From: Bacteroidales bacterium H5
GTDB taxonomy: Bacteria; Bacteroidota; Bacteroidia; Bacteroidales; Muribaculaceae
Length of the DNA stretch: 64,000 bases
Assembly (NCBI GenBank): GCA_001701225.1
Contig: DAAQ01000030.1
Location: forward strand, 62,001 to 126,000
Reading direction: 5' to 3'
Part shown: one piece after another, positions 1 through 8,034 of the stretch
Numbering within the stretch: position 1 is the stretch's first letter
Layout of the letters: each line of letters begins with the position of its first letter
Translations under genes and position numbers: made by a program
The notes under the pieces: generated by a model
What the model saw: the letters and a program-made list of their open reading frames with translations, nothing else
The model's database searches: none
What the model was told of the DNA's origin: nothing

Positions 1-23
1 CGGCCCTCAAGTTTAGAGGGCCG
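1..23. terminator. Hairpin at left edge
   Basis: A perfect 8-bp stem (CGGCCCTC at 1-8, GAGGGCCG at 16-23) with a 7-nt loop lies just before the lysS promoter. It has no T-run, so it is either the terminator of a gene outside the window or a promoter-proximal structure. Confidence 0.4.
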
Positions 24-50
24 GGGGTTGATTGGGGCGGAAATAAGTTG

Positions 51-58
51 TAATTTTG
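51..58 (+). promoter_or_regulatory. -7 promoter box for lysS
   Basis: TAATTTTG matches the Bacteroidota consensus TAnnTTTG. It overlaps the alternative TTG start at 56, which argues for translation from the ATG at 104. Confidence 0.7.
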
Positions 59-103
59 CAGTTAACATATCAATCAGAATCAACACCACAATTATACAGC
101 AAC

Positions 104-1657
104 ATGAACGCACCCTCACTCAGTGAACAGGAAATGATCAGGCGACAGAGCCTGGATGAGATGCGACGCATGGGCATCGAGCCCTATCCCGCAGCAGAAT
201 ACCCCGTCGACGGCTATGCAGCCGAAATCAAGGAGACCTTCTCGGACGACGCCCCCGTGCGCGACGTCTGCGTGGCCGGACGCGTGATGGGACGCCGCAT
301 CATGGGCAAAGCATCTTTCATGGAACTTCAGGACTCGACAGGCCGCATACAGGTGTATGTGAACCGCGACGAGATCTGTCCGGGCGAGGACAAGGAGCTT
401 TATAATGTGGTGTTCAAGAAGCTCCTCGACATCGGCGATTTCGTAGGCGTCAAGGGATTTGTTTTCCGCACCAAGACGGGCGAGATTTCGGTACATGCCA
501 AGGAGCTCACCGTGCTGGGCAAGTCGCTCCGCCCCCTCCCCGTCGTAAAGATGAAGGACGGCGTCAAGTATGACGCATTTGACGATCCCGAGCTGCGCTA
601 CCGCCGCCGCTATGTCGACCTTGTGGTCAACGACGGTGTCAAGGAGATATTCATCAAGCGCACCAAGGTCTACAACTCCATGCGCCAGTATTTCAACAAT
701 GCCGGATACATGGAGGTCGAGACCCCCATACTGCAGTCGATACCAGGCGGTGCTGCCGCACGTCCCTTCATCACCCACCACAACGCGCTCGACATACCCC
801 TCTACCTGCGCATCGCAGACGAGCTCTACCTGAAGCGCCTCATCGTGGGAGGATTCGAAGGTGTCTATGAGTTCTCGAAGAATTTCCGCAACGAGGGTAT
901 GGACCGCACCCATAATCCCGAGTTCACTTGCATGGAGATATATGTGGCCTACAAGGACTACAACTGGATGATGGATTTCACCGAGAAGATGCTCGAGAAG
1001 ATCTGTCTCGACGTCAACGGCACCACACAGGTCAAGGTCGGCGACAACATCATCGATTTCAAGGCCCCCTACCGCCGCCTCACCATGACAGACGCCATCA
1101 AGGAGAAGACAGGTGTCGATATCACCGGCATGGACGAGGAGCAGTTGCGCAAGACCGCCCGCGAGCTGGGCATCGAGGTCGACGAGACCATGGGCAAGGG
1201 CAAGCTCATCGACGAGATATTCGGCGAGAAATGCGAGGGCTCTTACATCCAGCCCACCTTCATCATCGACTATCCTATAGAGATGTCCCCCCTGACCAAA
1301 CGCCACCGCAACAATCCCGAGCTGACCGAACGCTTCGAGCTGATGGTCAACGGCAAGGAGCTGGCCAACGCATACTCCGAGCTCAACGACCCCATCGACC
1401 AGTACGAGCGCTTTGTCGAGCAGATGCGTCTCGGCGAGAAGGGTGATGATGAGGCCATGATCATCGACAAGGATTTCATCCGCGCCCTCGAATACGGCAT
1501 GCCCCCCACATCGGGCATGGGCATAGGCATGGACCGTCTGGTGATGCTGATGACAGGACAGACCACCATACAGGAGGTTCTCTTCTTCCCGCAGATGCGC
1601 CCCGAGAAGAAAGCCGCCGCAGCAACCGAAAACGACAAGGACGAAGCCGAAGAATAA
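104..1657 (+). CDS. lysS: Lysine--tRNA ligase (class II)
   Basis: Charges tRNA-Lys with lysine in the cytoplasm. The 517-aa protein has an N-terminal OB-fold anticodon-binding domain (around VAGRVMGRRIMGKASFMELQ), then a class II catalytic core with motif 2 (FRNEGMDRTHNPEFT) and motif 3 (GMGIGMDRLVM). Length is normal for bacterial LysS. The frame is open upstream to a TTG at 56, but that lies inside the -7 box, so the ATG at 104 is chosen, giving a leader of about 40 nt. First gene of a likely lysS-gpsA-pgi unit; gpsA follows after 15 nt. The acidic, alanine-rich C-terminal tail is poorly conserved in the family. Confidence 0.97.
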   Translation: MNAPSLSEQEMIRRQSLDEMRRMGIEPYPAAEYPVDGYAAEIKETFSDDAPVRDVCVAGRVMGRRIMGKASFMELQDSTGRIQVYVNRDEICPGEDKELYNVVFKKLLDIGDFVGVKGFVFRTKTGEISVHAKELTVLGKSLRPLPVVKMKDGVKYDAFDDPELRYRRRYVDLVVNDGVKEIFIKRTKVYNSMRQYFNNAGYMEVETPILQSIPGGAAARPFITHHNALDIPLYLRIADELYLKRLIVGGFEGVYEFSKNFRNEGMDRTHNPEFTCMEIYVAYKDYNWMMDFTEKMLEKICLDVNGTTQVKVGDNIIDFKAPYRRLTMTDAIKEKTGVDITGMDEEQLRKTARELGIEVDETMGKGKLIDEIFGEKCEGSYIQPTFIIDYPIEMSPLTKRHRNNPELTERFELMVNGKELANAYSELNDPIDQYERFVEQMRLGEKGDDEAMIIDKDFIRALEYGMPPTSGMGIGMDRLVMLMTGQTTIQEVLFFPQMRPEKKAAAATENDKDEAEE

Positions 1658-1672
1658 ACTCCTGATATCCGC

Positions 1673-2665
1673 ATGAGTTTCAACAAAATAGCAGTGATGG
1701 GAGGCGGGAGCTGGGCCACAGCTCTTGCCAAACTGCTGCTGCGCAACTGCGACAGCATCCTCTGGTATATGCGGCGCGACGACCGCATAGAGGATTTCAA
1801 GCGCATCGGCCATAATCCGGCATATCTGACCGATGTCGAGTTTGACGTGAGCCGTATCGAGTTCTCGAGCGACATAAACTATGTCTGCACCCAGGCCGAT
1901 ACACTCCTGCTGGTGATGCCGTCGCCCTATTTCAAGACCCACATCAACAAGATCTCGGTCGACATATCCGGCAAGAATATTGTATCGGCAGTCAAAGGCA
2001 TCGTGCCCGGCGACAACGAGATTATCTCGGAATACATGGTAAACCGCTTTGGCGTAGACCCGGAGAAGGTCATCGTCATAGCCGGCCCCTGTCATGCCGA
2101 GGAGGTGGCGTTGTCGCGCCCCAGCTTCCTCACTGTAGGATGCCATGACGTCGCATACGCCGAGGAGTTCGGCAAGCGGCTCAACTCTCCCTCGACCCGC
2201 ACCATACCGTCGAGCGATGTCGAGGGTATCGAGTATGCCGCCGTGCTCAAGAACGTCTATTCTATTGCCGCGGGAATCGTGCATGGCATGAAGGGGGGCG
2301 ACAATTTCCTGGCTATGCTCGTCAGCAACGCCATCAGGGAGATGGAGCGTTTTGTCGACGAGGTCTGCCCCCGTCCGCGATGCATCTGCGACAGCGTCTA
2401 TCTCGGCGACCTGCTCGTCACAGCCTACTCGCGATTCTCGCGCAACCACAATTTCGGCTCCATCATAGGCAAGGGGTATTCCGTATCAACCGCCCGCATG
2501 GAGATGGAACAGACCGCCGAAGGATATTACGGCACCAAATGCATCAAGGAGATAAACAAAGGGTATGGGGTTGAGATGCCCATACTCGATGCCGTCTATG
2601 ACATACTCTACCGCCACGCCAACGCCGAGCGAGCCATGCGCGCGCTGGGCAAGTGGTTTATCTGA
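1673..2665 (+). CDS. gpsA: NAD(P)H-dependent glycerol-3-phosphate dehydrogenase
   Basis: Reduces dihydroxyacetone phosphate to sn-glycerol 3-phosphate for phospholipid synthesis. The 330-aa protein begins with a Rossmann GxGxxA-type loop (MGGGSWATAL). It has the family stretch IAGPCHAEEVA, the catalytic-lysine region AAVLKNVYSIAAG and the C-terminal block LGDLLVTAYSRFSRNHNFG, a variant of the usual GLGDL-T-SxxSRN. It lies 15 nt after lysS and 36 nt before pgi, with no promoter box visible in either gap, so the three are probably cotranscribed. Confidence 0.95.
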   Translation: MSFNKIAVMGGGSWATALAKLLLRNCDSILWYMRRDDRIEDFKRIGHNPAYLTDVEFDVSRIEFSSDINYVCTQADTLLLVMPSPYFKTHINKISVDISGKNIVSAVKGIVPGDNEIISEYMVNRFGVDPEKVIVIAGPCHAEEVALSRPSFLTVGCHDVAYAEEFGKRLNSPSTRTIPSSDVEGIEYAAVLKNVYSIAAGIVHGMKGGDNFLAMLVSNAIREMERFVDEVCPRPRCICDSVYLGDLLVTAYSRFSRNHNFGSIIGKGYSVSTARMEMEQTAEGYYGTKCIKEINKGYGVEMPILDAVYDILYRHANAERAMRALGKWFI

Positions 2666-2701
2666 CAATCCAAAAAATTACAAACATAAAAGATTAATAG
2701 C

Positions 2702-4042
2702 ATGAAAACTCTGAACGTTGACATCAAGGACGTGCTCTCGACCGTGAGCCGCGAGCAGATCAGCAATCTCGACGCAACGGCAGCCGAGGCACTTGACAAG
2801 GTGCTCACAGGCTCGGGCGAAGGCAATGATTTCCTGGGCTGGGTAAACCTCCCCACCGAGACCACCGACGCACAGCTCGATGACATCATCGCATGTGCCG
2901 AGCAGCTCCGCGCTACCTGCGACACTGTGGTGGCAATCGGCATCGGCGGCAGCTATCTGGGTGCCAAAGCCGTCATCGAGGCTCTGAGCGACAGCTTCGC
3001 CGCATACCGTCCCGGTGTCGAGGGCGAGCCCAAGGTGCTCTTCGCAGGTCAGAATATCGGCGAGGACTACCTCTATGAGCTTCAGGACTATCTCAAGGAC
3101 AAGCGCTTCGGCATCATCGTCATCTCGAAGAGCGGCACAACCACCGAGCCTGCCATCGCCTTCCGTCTGCTCAAGGAGCAGCTCGAGCGTCAGCTCGGCA
3201 TCGACGAGGCCCGCAAGCGCATCGTTGCCATCACCGACGCCAACCGCGGCGCCCTGCGCACCCTTGCCACCGAAGAGGGCTATAAGACTTTCGTCATCGC
3301 CGACAACGTAGGCGGACGTTTCTCCGTACTCACCCCCGTGGGTCTGCTCCCCATTGCCGTTGCAGGTTTCGACATCCGCGCCCTCATAGACGGCGCATGC
3401 GAGATGGAGAAGGCCACCAACACCCCCGACGAGTCGAACCCCTCGCTGCTCTATGCCGCTACCCGCAACGCACTCTACAGGGCCGGAAAGAAGATTGAGA
3501 TTCTCGTCAACTACAACCCCAAGCTCCACTATTTCGGAGAGTGGTGGAAGCAGCTCTACGGCGAGAGCGAGGGCAAGGACCACAAGGGCATCTACCCCGC
3601 CGCAGTCGACAACTCGACCGACCTCCACTCGATGGGCCAGTGGATACAGGATGGCGAGCGCATCATCTTCGAGACCGTAATCTCGGTTGCCGAGCAGAAG
3701 CACGAGAAGCTTATCCCCACAGACGACGCCAACCTCGACGGCCTCAACTACATCGCAGGCAAGCACGTTGACGAGGTGAACAAGATGGCCGAGCTCGGCA
3801 CACGCCTGGCACACGTCGACGGCGGTGTGCCCAACATGCTCGTCACCATCCCCGCCATCCAGGAGAAATACCTCGGCCAGCTCATCTATTTCTTCGAGAA
3901 GGCTTGCGGCATCAGCGGATACATCCTCGGTGTCAATCCCTTCAACCAGCCCGGCGTAGAGGCTTACAAGCGCAACATGTTCGCCCTCCTCGCCAAACCC
4001 GGCTATGAGGCCGAGACCGAAGCCATCAAGGCCCGTCTCTGA
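2702..4042 (+). CDS. pgi: Glucose-6-phosphate isomerase
   Basis: Interconverts glucose 6-phosphate and fructose 6-phosphate in glycolysis and gluconeogenesis. At 446 aa it belongs to the short bacterial PGI class rather than the ~550-aa enterobacterial form. Visible signatures are the SIS-fold IGIGGSYLGAKAV loop, the phosphate-binding stretch VISKSGTTTEPAIAFR and GGRFSVLTPVGLLP. The glutamate and histidine regions (IYPAAVDNSTDLHSMGQW) are present. It ends the lysS-gpsA-pgi run and is followed 12 nt later by a strong hairpin terminator. Confidence 0.96.
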   Translation: MKTLNVDIKDVLSTVSREQISNLDATAAEALDKVLTGSGEGNDFLGWVNLPTETTDAQLDDIIACAEQLRATCDTVVAIGIGGSYLGAKAVIEALSDSFAAYRPGVEGEPKVLFAGQNIGEDYLYELQDYLKDKRFGIIVISKSGTTTEPAIAFRLLKEQLERQLGIDEARKRIVAITDANRGALRTLATEEGYKTFVIADNVGGRFSVLTPVGLLPIAVAGFDIRALIDGACEMEKATNTPDESNPSLLYAATRNALYRAGKKIEILVNYNPKLHYFGEWWKQLYGESEGKDHKGIYPAAVDNSTDLHSMGQWIQDGERIIFETVISVAEQKHEKLIPTDDANLDGLNYIAGKHVDEVNKMAELGTRLAHVDGGVPNMLVTIPAIQEKYLGQLIYFFEKACGISGYILGVNPFNQPGVEAYKRNMFALLAKPGYEAETEAIKARL

Positions 4043-4054
4043 TACATCATCCAC

Positions 4055-4101
4055 ATAAAGAAATCCCGCCCTGCCTTGACGGCCGAGCGGGATTTCTTTA
4101 T
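4055..4101 (+). terminator. Terminator of pgi
   Basis: A perfect 15-bp inverted repeat (4055-4069 with 4087-4101; arms begin ATAAAGAAATCCCGC) has an A-rich 5' arm and T-rich 3' arm. It can act in both directions, ending pgi and any minus-strand transcript through 4147. Confidence 0.88.
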
Positions 4102-4146
4102 GGCATTGTCAGGAAAATATACCGTATGGGACTGGGGAAAGGATGG

Positions 4147-4251
4147 TTATTTATCTTTCCTGCTCTTATGTTTTTTGTAAAAGTAGTCGCCGAAAATGGC
4201 GCCGATTATTCCGGCCGCTACGGGCAGATATGAATACCAGGGTAAGCTCAT
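4147..4251 (-). CDS. Putative 34-aa single-pass membrane peptide
   Basis: Not recognised as a named family. The short minus-strand frame reads MSLPWYSYLPVAAGIIGAIF, then GDYFYKKHKSRKDK: an aromatic N-terminus, one plausible membrane helix (about residues 8-23) and a strongly basic tail. That is the usual build of bacterial small membrane proteins. It lies 81 nt downstream of the SGNH hydrolase on the same strand and 45 nt before the bidirectional hairpin at 4055-4101, so it could be the last gene of that transcript. No -7 box or clear ribosome-binding site was found. A chance frame cannot be excluded. Confidence 0.45.
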   Translation of the reverse strand: MSLPWYSYLPVAAGIIGAIFGDYFYKKHKSRKDK

Positions 4252-4332
4252 GACATCTTGTATTTGTAGTTTTTATTCATATTGGACGCGCCTATTCGTA
4301 AATAGTTGCAGCCGAGGGGGTGGAAAATTCGT

Positions 4333-5139
4333 TCAGAATGTGCAGGGAAGAGTCTGGAGCTGATAGAGCAACGTGCGGGCCATGCGCTGATGGCCGAGGT
4401 CGTTGGGGTGCAGACGGTCGGTGTCGGCGCGGTTGAAATATTTGGCATGCTCGTCCATCATGGGATAGAGGCCGCAGAGTGCGCCAAGATCGATGACAGG
4501 AACGGCCCATATCTGCCCGGCCTCCTTGACGGCATCGACATAGGCGTCAAGATATTCGCCGCAACGGTTGACATACTCCTCGGAGCACTGCCAGTTCTTG
4601 TCGTTGGCATAGAATCCCGCACGGTGTATGGGCGTGAGCAGCACTATCTGCTTGTCGGGGAATGTGCGCTTGAGCGAGTCGAGGGCAATATTGATGCGCC
4701 CGCGATAGGTGTCGGCATCCATTGCCGGGGTGCGGCGCACGCGCTTCTCGGGACGCTTTACATACTGGTGGCCATACTCGACAGTCTCCATCGACTCGTC
4801 ATACCACCGGCCCAGAGGCACGGCGTTGTTATAGTCGTTGGTACCCATGAAGATGAGGATGGCATCGAAATCGTCGCCATGCTCGGTGCGCAACAGGTCG
4901 GCCTGGCGCGGTACATCATTCCACTGACGCCCGCTCACTGCATAGACATAAGGCGTCATGCCGAGCCATTCTTGCAGCCATGCCCAATACTTTTTCTGAG
5001 CGGCCTTGTTGCGCGGATCGGTTATAGAATCGCCGAGATAGGCCACCGTCTTGCCCTGCCAGGGATGAGCTATCCCCTGTGACACCACGGGAAGGGCGAT
5101 GATGAATGTGAGGAGGAGTGTAAGTACCCTATTTTTCAT
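4333..5139 (-). CDS. Secreted SGNH/GDSL hydrolase
   Basis: Predicted exported esterase/lipase-like hydrolase; substrate unknown, with carbohydrate acetyl esters a common target in the family. The 268-aa protein has a signal peptide (residues 1-21, ending near VVSQG), block I GDSIT (36-40, nucleophile Ser), block III MGTND and block V DRLHPN carrying the Asp/His pair. So the SGNH catalytic set is complete. It has its own -7 box at 5169-5176 and a leader of about 25 nt. The possible 34-aa peptide follows on the same strand. Confidence 0.87.
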   Translation of the reverse strand: MKNRVLTLLLTFIIALPVVSQGIAHPWQGKTVAYLGDSITDPRNKAAQKKYWAWLQEWLGMTPYVYAVSGRQWNDVPRQADLLRTEHGDDFDAILIFMGTNDYNNAVPLGRWYDESMETVEYGHQYVKRPEKRVRRTPAMDADTYRGRINIALDSLKRTFPDKQIVLLTPIHRAGFYANDKNWQCSEEYVNRCGEYLDAYVDAVKEAGQIWAVPVIDLGALCGLYPMMDEHAKYFNRADTDRLHPNDLGHQRMARTLLYQLQTLPCTF

Positions 5140-5168
5140 GTATATCTTGATTTTGGTTGGTCAGTATG

Positions 5169-5176
5169 CAAAGTTA
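5169..5176 (-). promoter_or_regulatory. -7 promoter box for the SGNH hydrolase
   Basis: Minus-strand TAACTTTG (CAAAGTTA on plus), 29 nt before the start codon. Confidence 0.65.
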
Positions 5177-5207
5177 GTTGTTTCGGCCGAGAATCACAAG
5201 AAAAAAT

Positions 5208-5238
5208 ACCGCCGGAAGTCACAGGGGCTTCCGGCGGT
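5208..5238 (-). terminator. Terminator downstream of degP
   Basis: An 11-bp perfect stem (ACCGCCGGAAG at 5208-5218, CTTCCGGCGGT at 5228-5238). On the minus strand it is followed by ATTTTTTC. It lies about 105 nt past the degP stop and upstream of the SGNH promoter; the gap 5239-5344 shows nothing else. Confidence 0.85.
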
Positions 5239-5344
5239 TTTGAGTCAACGGTCAGGTTGTCTAACCTTAATTTACCTAATATTCATTACTGAACCTTTAT
5301 ATTTCGGGATGTGTGTTTCCGATATCGGGAATGAGGGGAGAGTG

Positions 5345-6865
5345 TCACTGTCCGGCAAGGTCGACGGCATAGACACCGCGCTTGCCTGTGGGATAGAGGC
5401 CACGGAGAATCATCAGCTTCTCGTCGCCCTGGCCACGCATTATCGAGCGGTAGACCTTCTCGACATCCTCGGGCGTCGACACGCGGGTGTCGTTGATGGA
5501 GACTATGATGAATCCCTTGCGTACGCCTGCGTCGGCAAAGACCCCGTCCTTGACCTCGGCCACACGTACGCCGTTGTCGATGCCAAGCTGCCTGAGCTGC
5601 GATGCGTCGACCTTAGAGAACGCACACCCGAGGTCTGCGAAATCACCGGCCTTGGTGACAGTGGTGTTACCCTGGGGATTGAGGAGCTTAATGTCGACGG
5701 TGTGCGACTTGTTGTCGCGTATGTATGTCACCTTGATCTTGTCGCCGGGACGGTATTTGGCCACCTGCTCCTGGAGCTGGGCGGTATTACCGGTGGCGAC
5801 ACCGTTGACGGCAGTGATGACGTCGCCCTCCTCGATTCCGGCCTCACGTGCCGACGAGCGCTCGCTCACGGCGGCGACATATACACCCTTGGTCACGGCG
5901 GTGATGCCTTTCTCCTTGGCCATTTCGGCGTTAAGGTCTGCTATCGACACACCGAGCACGGCACGCTGAACTGTGCCATACTGGCGCAGGTCGCTGACAA
6001 CCTTCTTGACAATCGAGGTGGGGATGGCAAACGAGTATCCGGCATAGTTGCCTGTCTGCGAGTAGATGGCGGTGTTGATGCCGATGAGCTCGCCGGTCAG
6101 TGTGACAAGCGCACCGCCCGAGTTTCCGGGATTGACAGCGGCATCGGTCTGTATGTACGACTCTATGCCCATGGGGCGGGTATGCGATGTCGACGAGATG
6201 CTGCGCGACTTGGCCGACACGATGCCGGTGGTCACGGTCGAGGTGAATCCGAAGGGGTTGCCCACGGCAAGAACCCACTCGCCCACCTTGAGCTGCTCGC
6301 TGTCGCCCATAGGAATCACGGGGAGCCCGGTGGCATCAATCTTGATGAGGGCGAGATCTGTCGAGGGGTCGGTACCGACGACAGTAGCGTCGAAGGTACG
6401 GTTATCGTTGAGGGTTATCTCGAGACGCTCGGCCTCGTCGATGACATGGTTGTTGGTGACGATATAGCCGTCGGGGCTGATGATGACACCCGAGCCGAGG
6501 CCGCGCTGCTGCTCGCGGGGAGCCTGTTCCTGCTGGCGCGGATTGCTGCGGGGCGAGCCGAAGAAATATTCGAAGAACGGATCATTGAACATGTTGCCTC
6601 CGCCATTTCCGGCATATCCGCGCGGGGTGGAGAAGCTCTTGATGGATACGACTCCATTGATGGTGTTCTCGGCCGCGGTGGTGAAATCGGTCGCAGGGGT
6701 CACGGTCGAGGATACGGTATAGAACCGTCCCTCTTGCGACGCGGTGTCTGAGAGAGGAGAATGGCTGTCCATACGGCCCAACGAGCCGATGGCCACTGCG
6801 GTGGCAGCCGAGCTGAGAATGGCTGTACCGGCTGCGAGAAGCATTATCTTGGCTGTTGCTTTCAT
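5345..6865 (-). CDS. degP: Periplasmic Do-family serine protease (DegP/HtrA)
   Basis: Envelope quality-control protease and chaperone acting on misfolded periplasmic proteins. The 506-aa protein has an N-terminal signal/anchor (residues 5-27), a trypsin-like domain with intact triad His140 (VTNNHVI), Asp170 (STDLALIKID) and Ser249 (NPGNSGGAL), then two PDZ domains (about 295-385 and 405-500; ARKGFIIVSIND-type carboxylate loops). A Gly/Asn/Gln-rich loop at 84-120 resembles the DegP LA loop. Length is normal for Bacteroidota. It has its own -7 box (6925-6932) and faces away from the NlpC/P60 gene. Confidence 0.93.
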   Translation of the reverse strand: MKATAKIMLLAAGTAILSSAATAVAIGSLGRMDSHSPLSDTASQEGRFYTVSSTVTPATDFTTAAENTINGVVSIKSFSTPRGYAGNGGGNMFNDPFFEYFFGSPRSNPRQQEQAPREQQRGLGSGVIISPDGYIVTNNHVIDEAERLEITLNDNRTFDATVVGTDPSTDLALIKIDATGLPVIPMGDSEQLKVGEWVLAVGNPFGFTSTVTTGIVSAKSRSISSTSHTRPMGIESYIQTDAAVNPGNSGGALVTLTGELIGINTAIYSQTGNYAGYSFAIPTSIVKKVVSDLRQYGTVQRAVLGVSIADLNAEMAKEKGITAVTKGVYVAAVSERSSAREAGIEEGDVITAVNGVATGNTAQLQEQVAKYRPGDKIKVTYIRDNKSHTVDIKLLNPQGNTTVTKAGDFADLGCAFSKVDASQLRQLGIDNGVRVAEVKDGVFADAGVRKGFIIVSINDTRVSTPEDVEKVYRSIMRGQGDEKLMILRGLYPTGKRGVYAVDLAGQ

Positions 6866-6924
6866 GCTGTGTGAGTGATGGATTTTTTTGTTGTTTCTTT
6901 ACCCTATAGACGGCAAAAAACGTG

Positions 6925-6932
6925 CAAAGTTA
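6925..6932 (-). promoter_or_regulatory. -7 promoter box for degP
   Basis: Minus-strand TAACTTTG, 59 nt before the degP start, in the divergent 176-nt region shared with the NlpC/P60 gene. Confidence 0.65.
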
Positions 6933-7026
6933 CATCCTCCGGCCGTAGTTTAAAGTATTTTAATAGCATCCCGGAGTTTTTAAGGAATATTTAGGCAGGG
7001 CGCCCCGGCGTTTGTAAAAAATTTCT

Positions 7027-7034
7027 TAATTTTG
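7027..7034 (+). promoter_or_regulatory. -7 promoter box for the NlpC/P60 gene
   Basis: TAATTTTG ends only 7 nt before the ATG at 7042, so the predicted transcription start is at or next to the start codon and the mRNA would be leaderless or nearly so. A TTTG at 7011-7014 is too close to be a standard -33 box. Confidence 0.6.
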
Positions 7035-7041
7035 CAATGTC

Positions 7042-8034
7042 ATGTCATTCAAGCTACATACTGTCATAGTCATCCTGTCAGCCACATTGGCACTTGCGTC
7101 ATGTTCGACGTCACGTCGTGGCACCCCCCGCGCCACAGTAAGCCCGGGGCAGCCGGGGCGCGAGCTCACGGTGCCACCGACCACGGACCTGTCGTCACAC
7201 TCGCGCGCACTCGTCGAGGAGGCTCGGAGCTGGCTCGGCACACCTTATAAATATGGAGGCAACGACCGCGCCGGTGTCGACTGCTCGGGCCTGGTGCTCC
7301 AGGTCTACAGCAACGCGCTCAACATATCGGTACCGCGCAACTCGCGTGCCCAGAAAGATTTCTGCACACCCGCCTCGCGCGGCTCGCTCATTCCGGGCGA
7401 CCTCGTGTTCTTTGCCACAGGCAAGCAGAAAGACCGCGTATCGCATGTGGGCATATTTGTGGGCGAGAACCGCATGATACATGCGTCAGCCTCAAAGGGC
7501 GTAATCGTGAGCGATCTCTCTGAGGGATACTACTCGCGCACCTTCGCAGGAGCCGGGTATGTCGAGACGTACCATGCCATGCTCGACAAGAACAGCAAGA
7601 AGGGCAAGAAGAGGAAGCCATCAAAACCCTCAAAGAGCGAAGCCGTCCCCGTCACCGAACCACTCCCCGACCCCTCGGCCACCGAAATAGCATCGGCCGG
7701 GAAATCCTCAGGCATCACACTGACCCCTGTCAGCTCACTCCCTGTGAGGAACGCCGTAAATCCACAAGTATATGACGATGATGACGATGGACTGATACGG
7801 CCTGTACCCGAGGCCGAACCTGAATATGCGTCCGAGCCTGAGCCCGAGGTGGTGACAGCAACGACGAGACAGGCTCAACAGGACCCGGCTCCCGCCGTCA
7901 CACCGGCGCCGACACCTGTGCCGGTCAAAGCCGTACAGGCCACAGCCACAGCCACGGCGTCTGCATCCGAGCCCACTCCCGGCGACGCACGTTCGGCGGT
8001 GCTTGGCTCAATAACCGAAAAACCCCTGCAATGA
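7042..8034 (+). CDS. NlpC/P60-family cell-wall hydrolase lipoprotein
   Basis: Predicted peptidoglycan endopeptidase cutting within stem peptides, anchored as a lipoprotein (lipobox LASC, Cys21). The NlpC/P60 domain (about residues 52-170) has catalytic Cys81 (GVDCSGLV), His135 (SHVGIF) and His147 (MIHAS). It resembles Spr/MepS. Residues ~180-330 are a Lys-rich then Pro/Ala/Glu-rich low-complexity tail, unusual for the family and perhaps a wall-spanning spacer. The start at 7042 is needed for the lipoprotein signal. Its stop overlaps the next start (ATGA at 8031-8034), so the two are translationally coupled. Confidence 0.9.
   Translation: MSFKLHTVIVILSATLALASCSTSRRGTPRATVSPGQPGRELTVPPTTDLSSHSRALVEEARSWLGTPYKYGGNDRAGVDCSGLVLQVYSNALNISVPRNSRAQKDFCTPASRGSLIPGDLVFFATGKQKDRVSHVGIFVGENRMIHASASKGVIVSDLSEGYYSRTFAGAGYVETYHAMLDKNSKKGKKRKPSKPSKSEAVPVTEPLPDPSATEIASAGKSSGITLTPVSSLPVRNAVNPQVYDDDDDGLIRPVPEAEPEYASEPEPEVVTATTRQAQQDPAPAVTPAPTPVPVKAVQATATATASASEPTPGDARSAVLGSITEKPLQ

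Noticed and set aside
116..2449. 777-codon open frame antisense to lysS and gpsA
   Set aside because: Third-position GC bias of the sense genes keeps the opposite strand open. The translation is His/Val/Asp-rich with no recognisable domain, and the sense genes are certain.
2678..4054. 458-codon open frame antisense to pgi
   Set aside because: Mirror of a well-supported gene; no promoter, no domain, composition typical of antisense shadow.
5099..6751. 550-codon plus-strand frame opposite degP
   Set aside because: degP has an intact catalytic triad and PDZ domains; the opposite frame has no motif and crosses a terminator hairpin.
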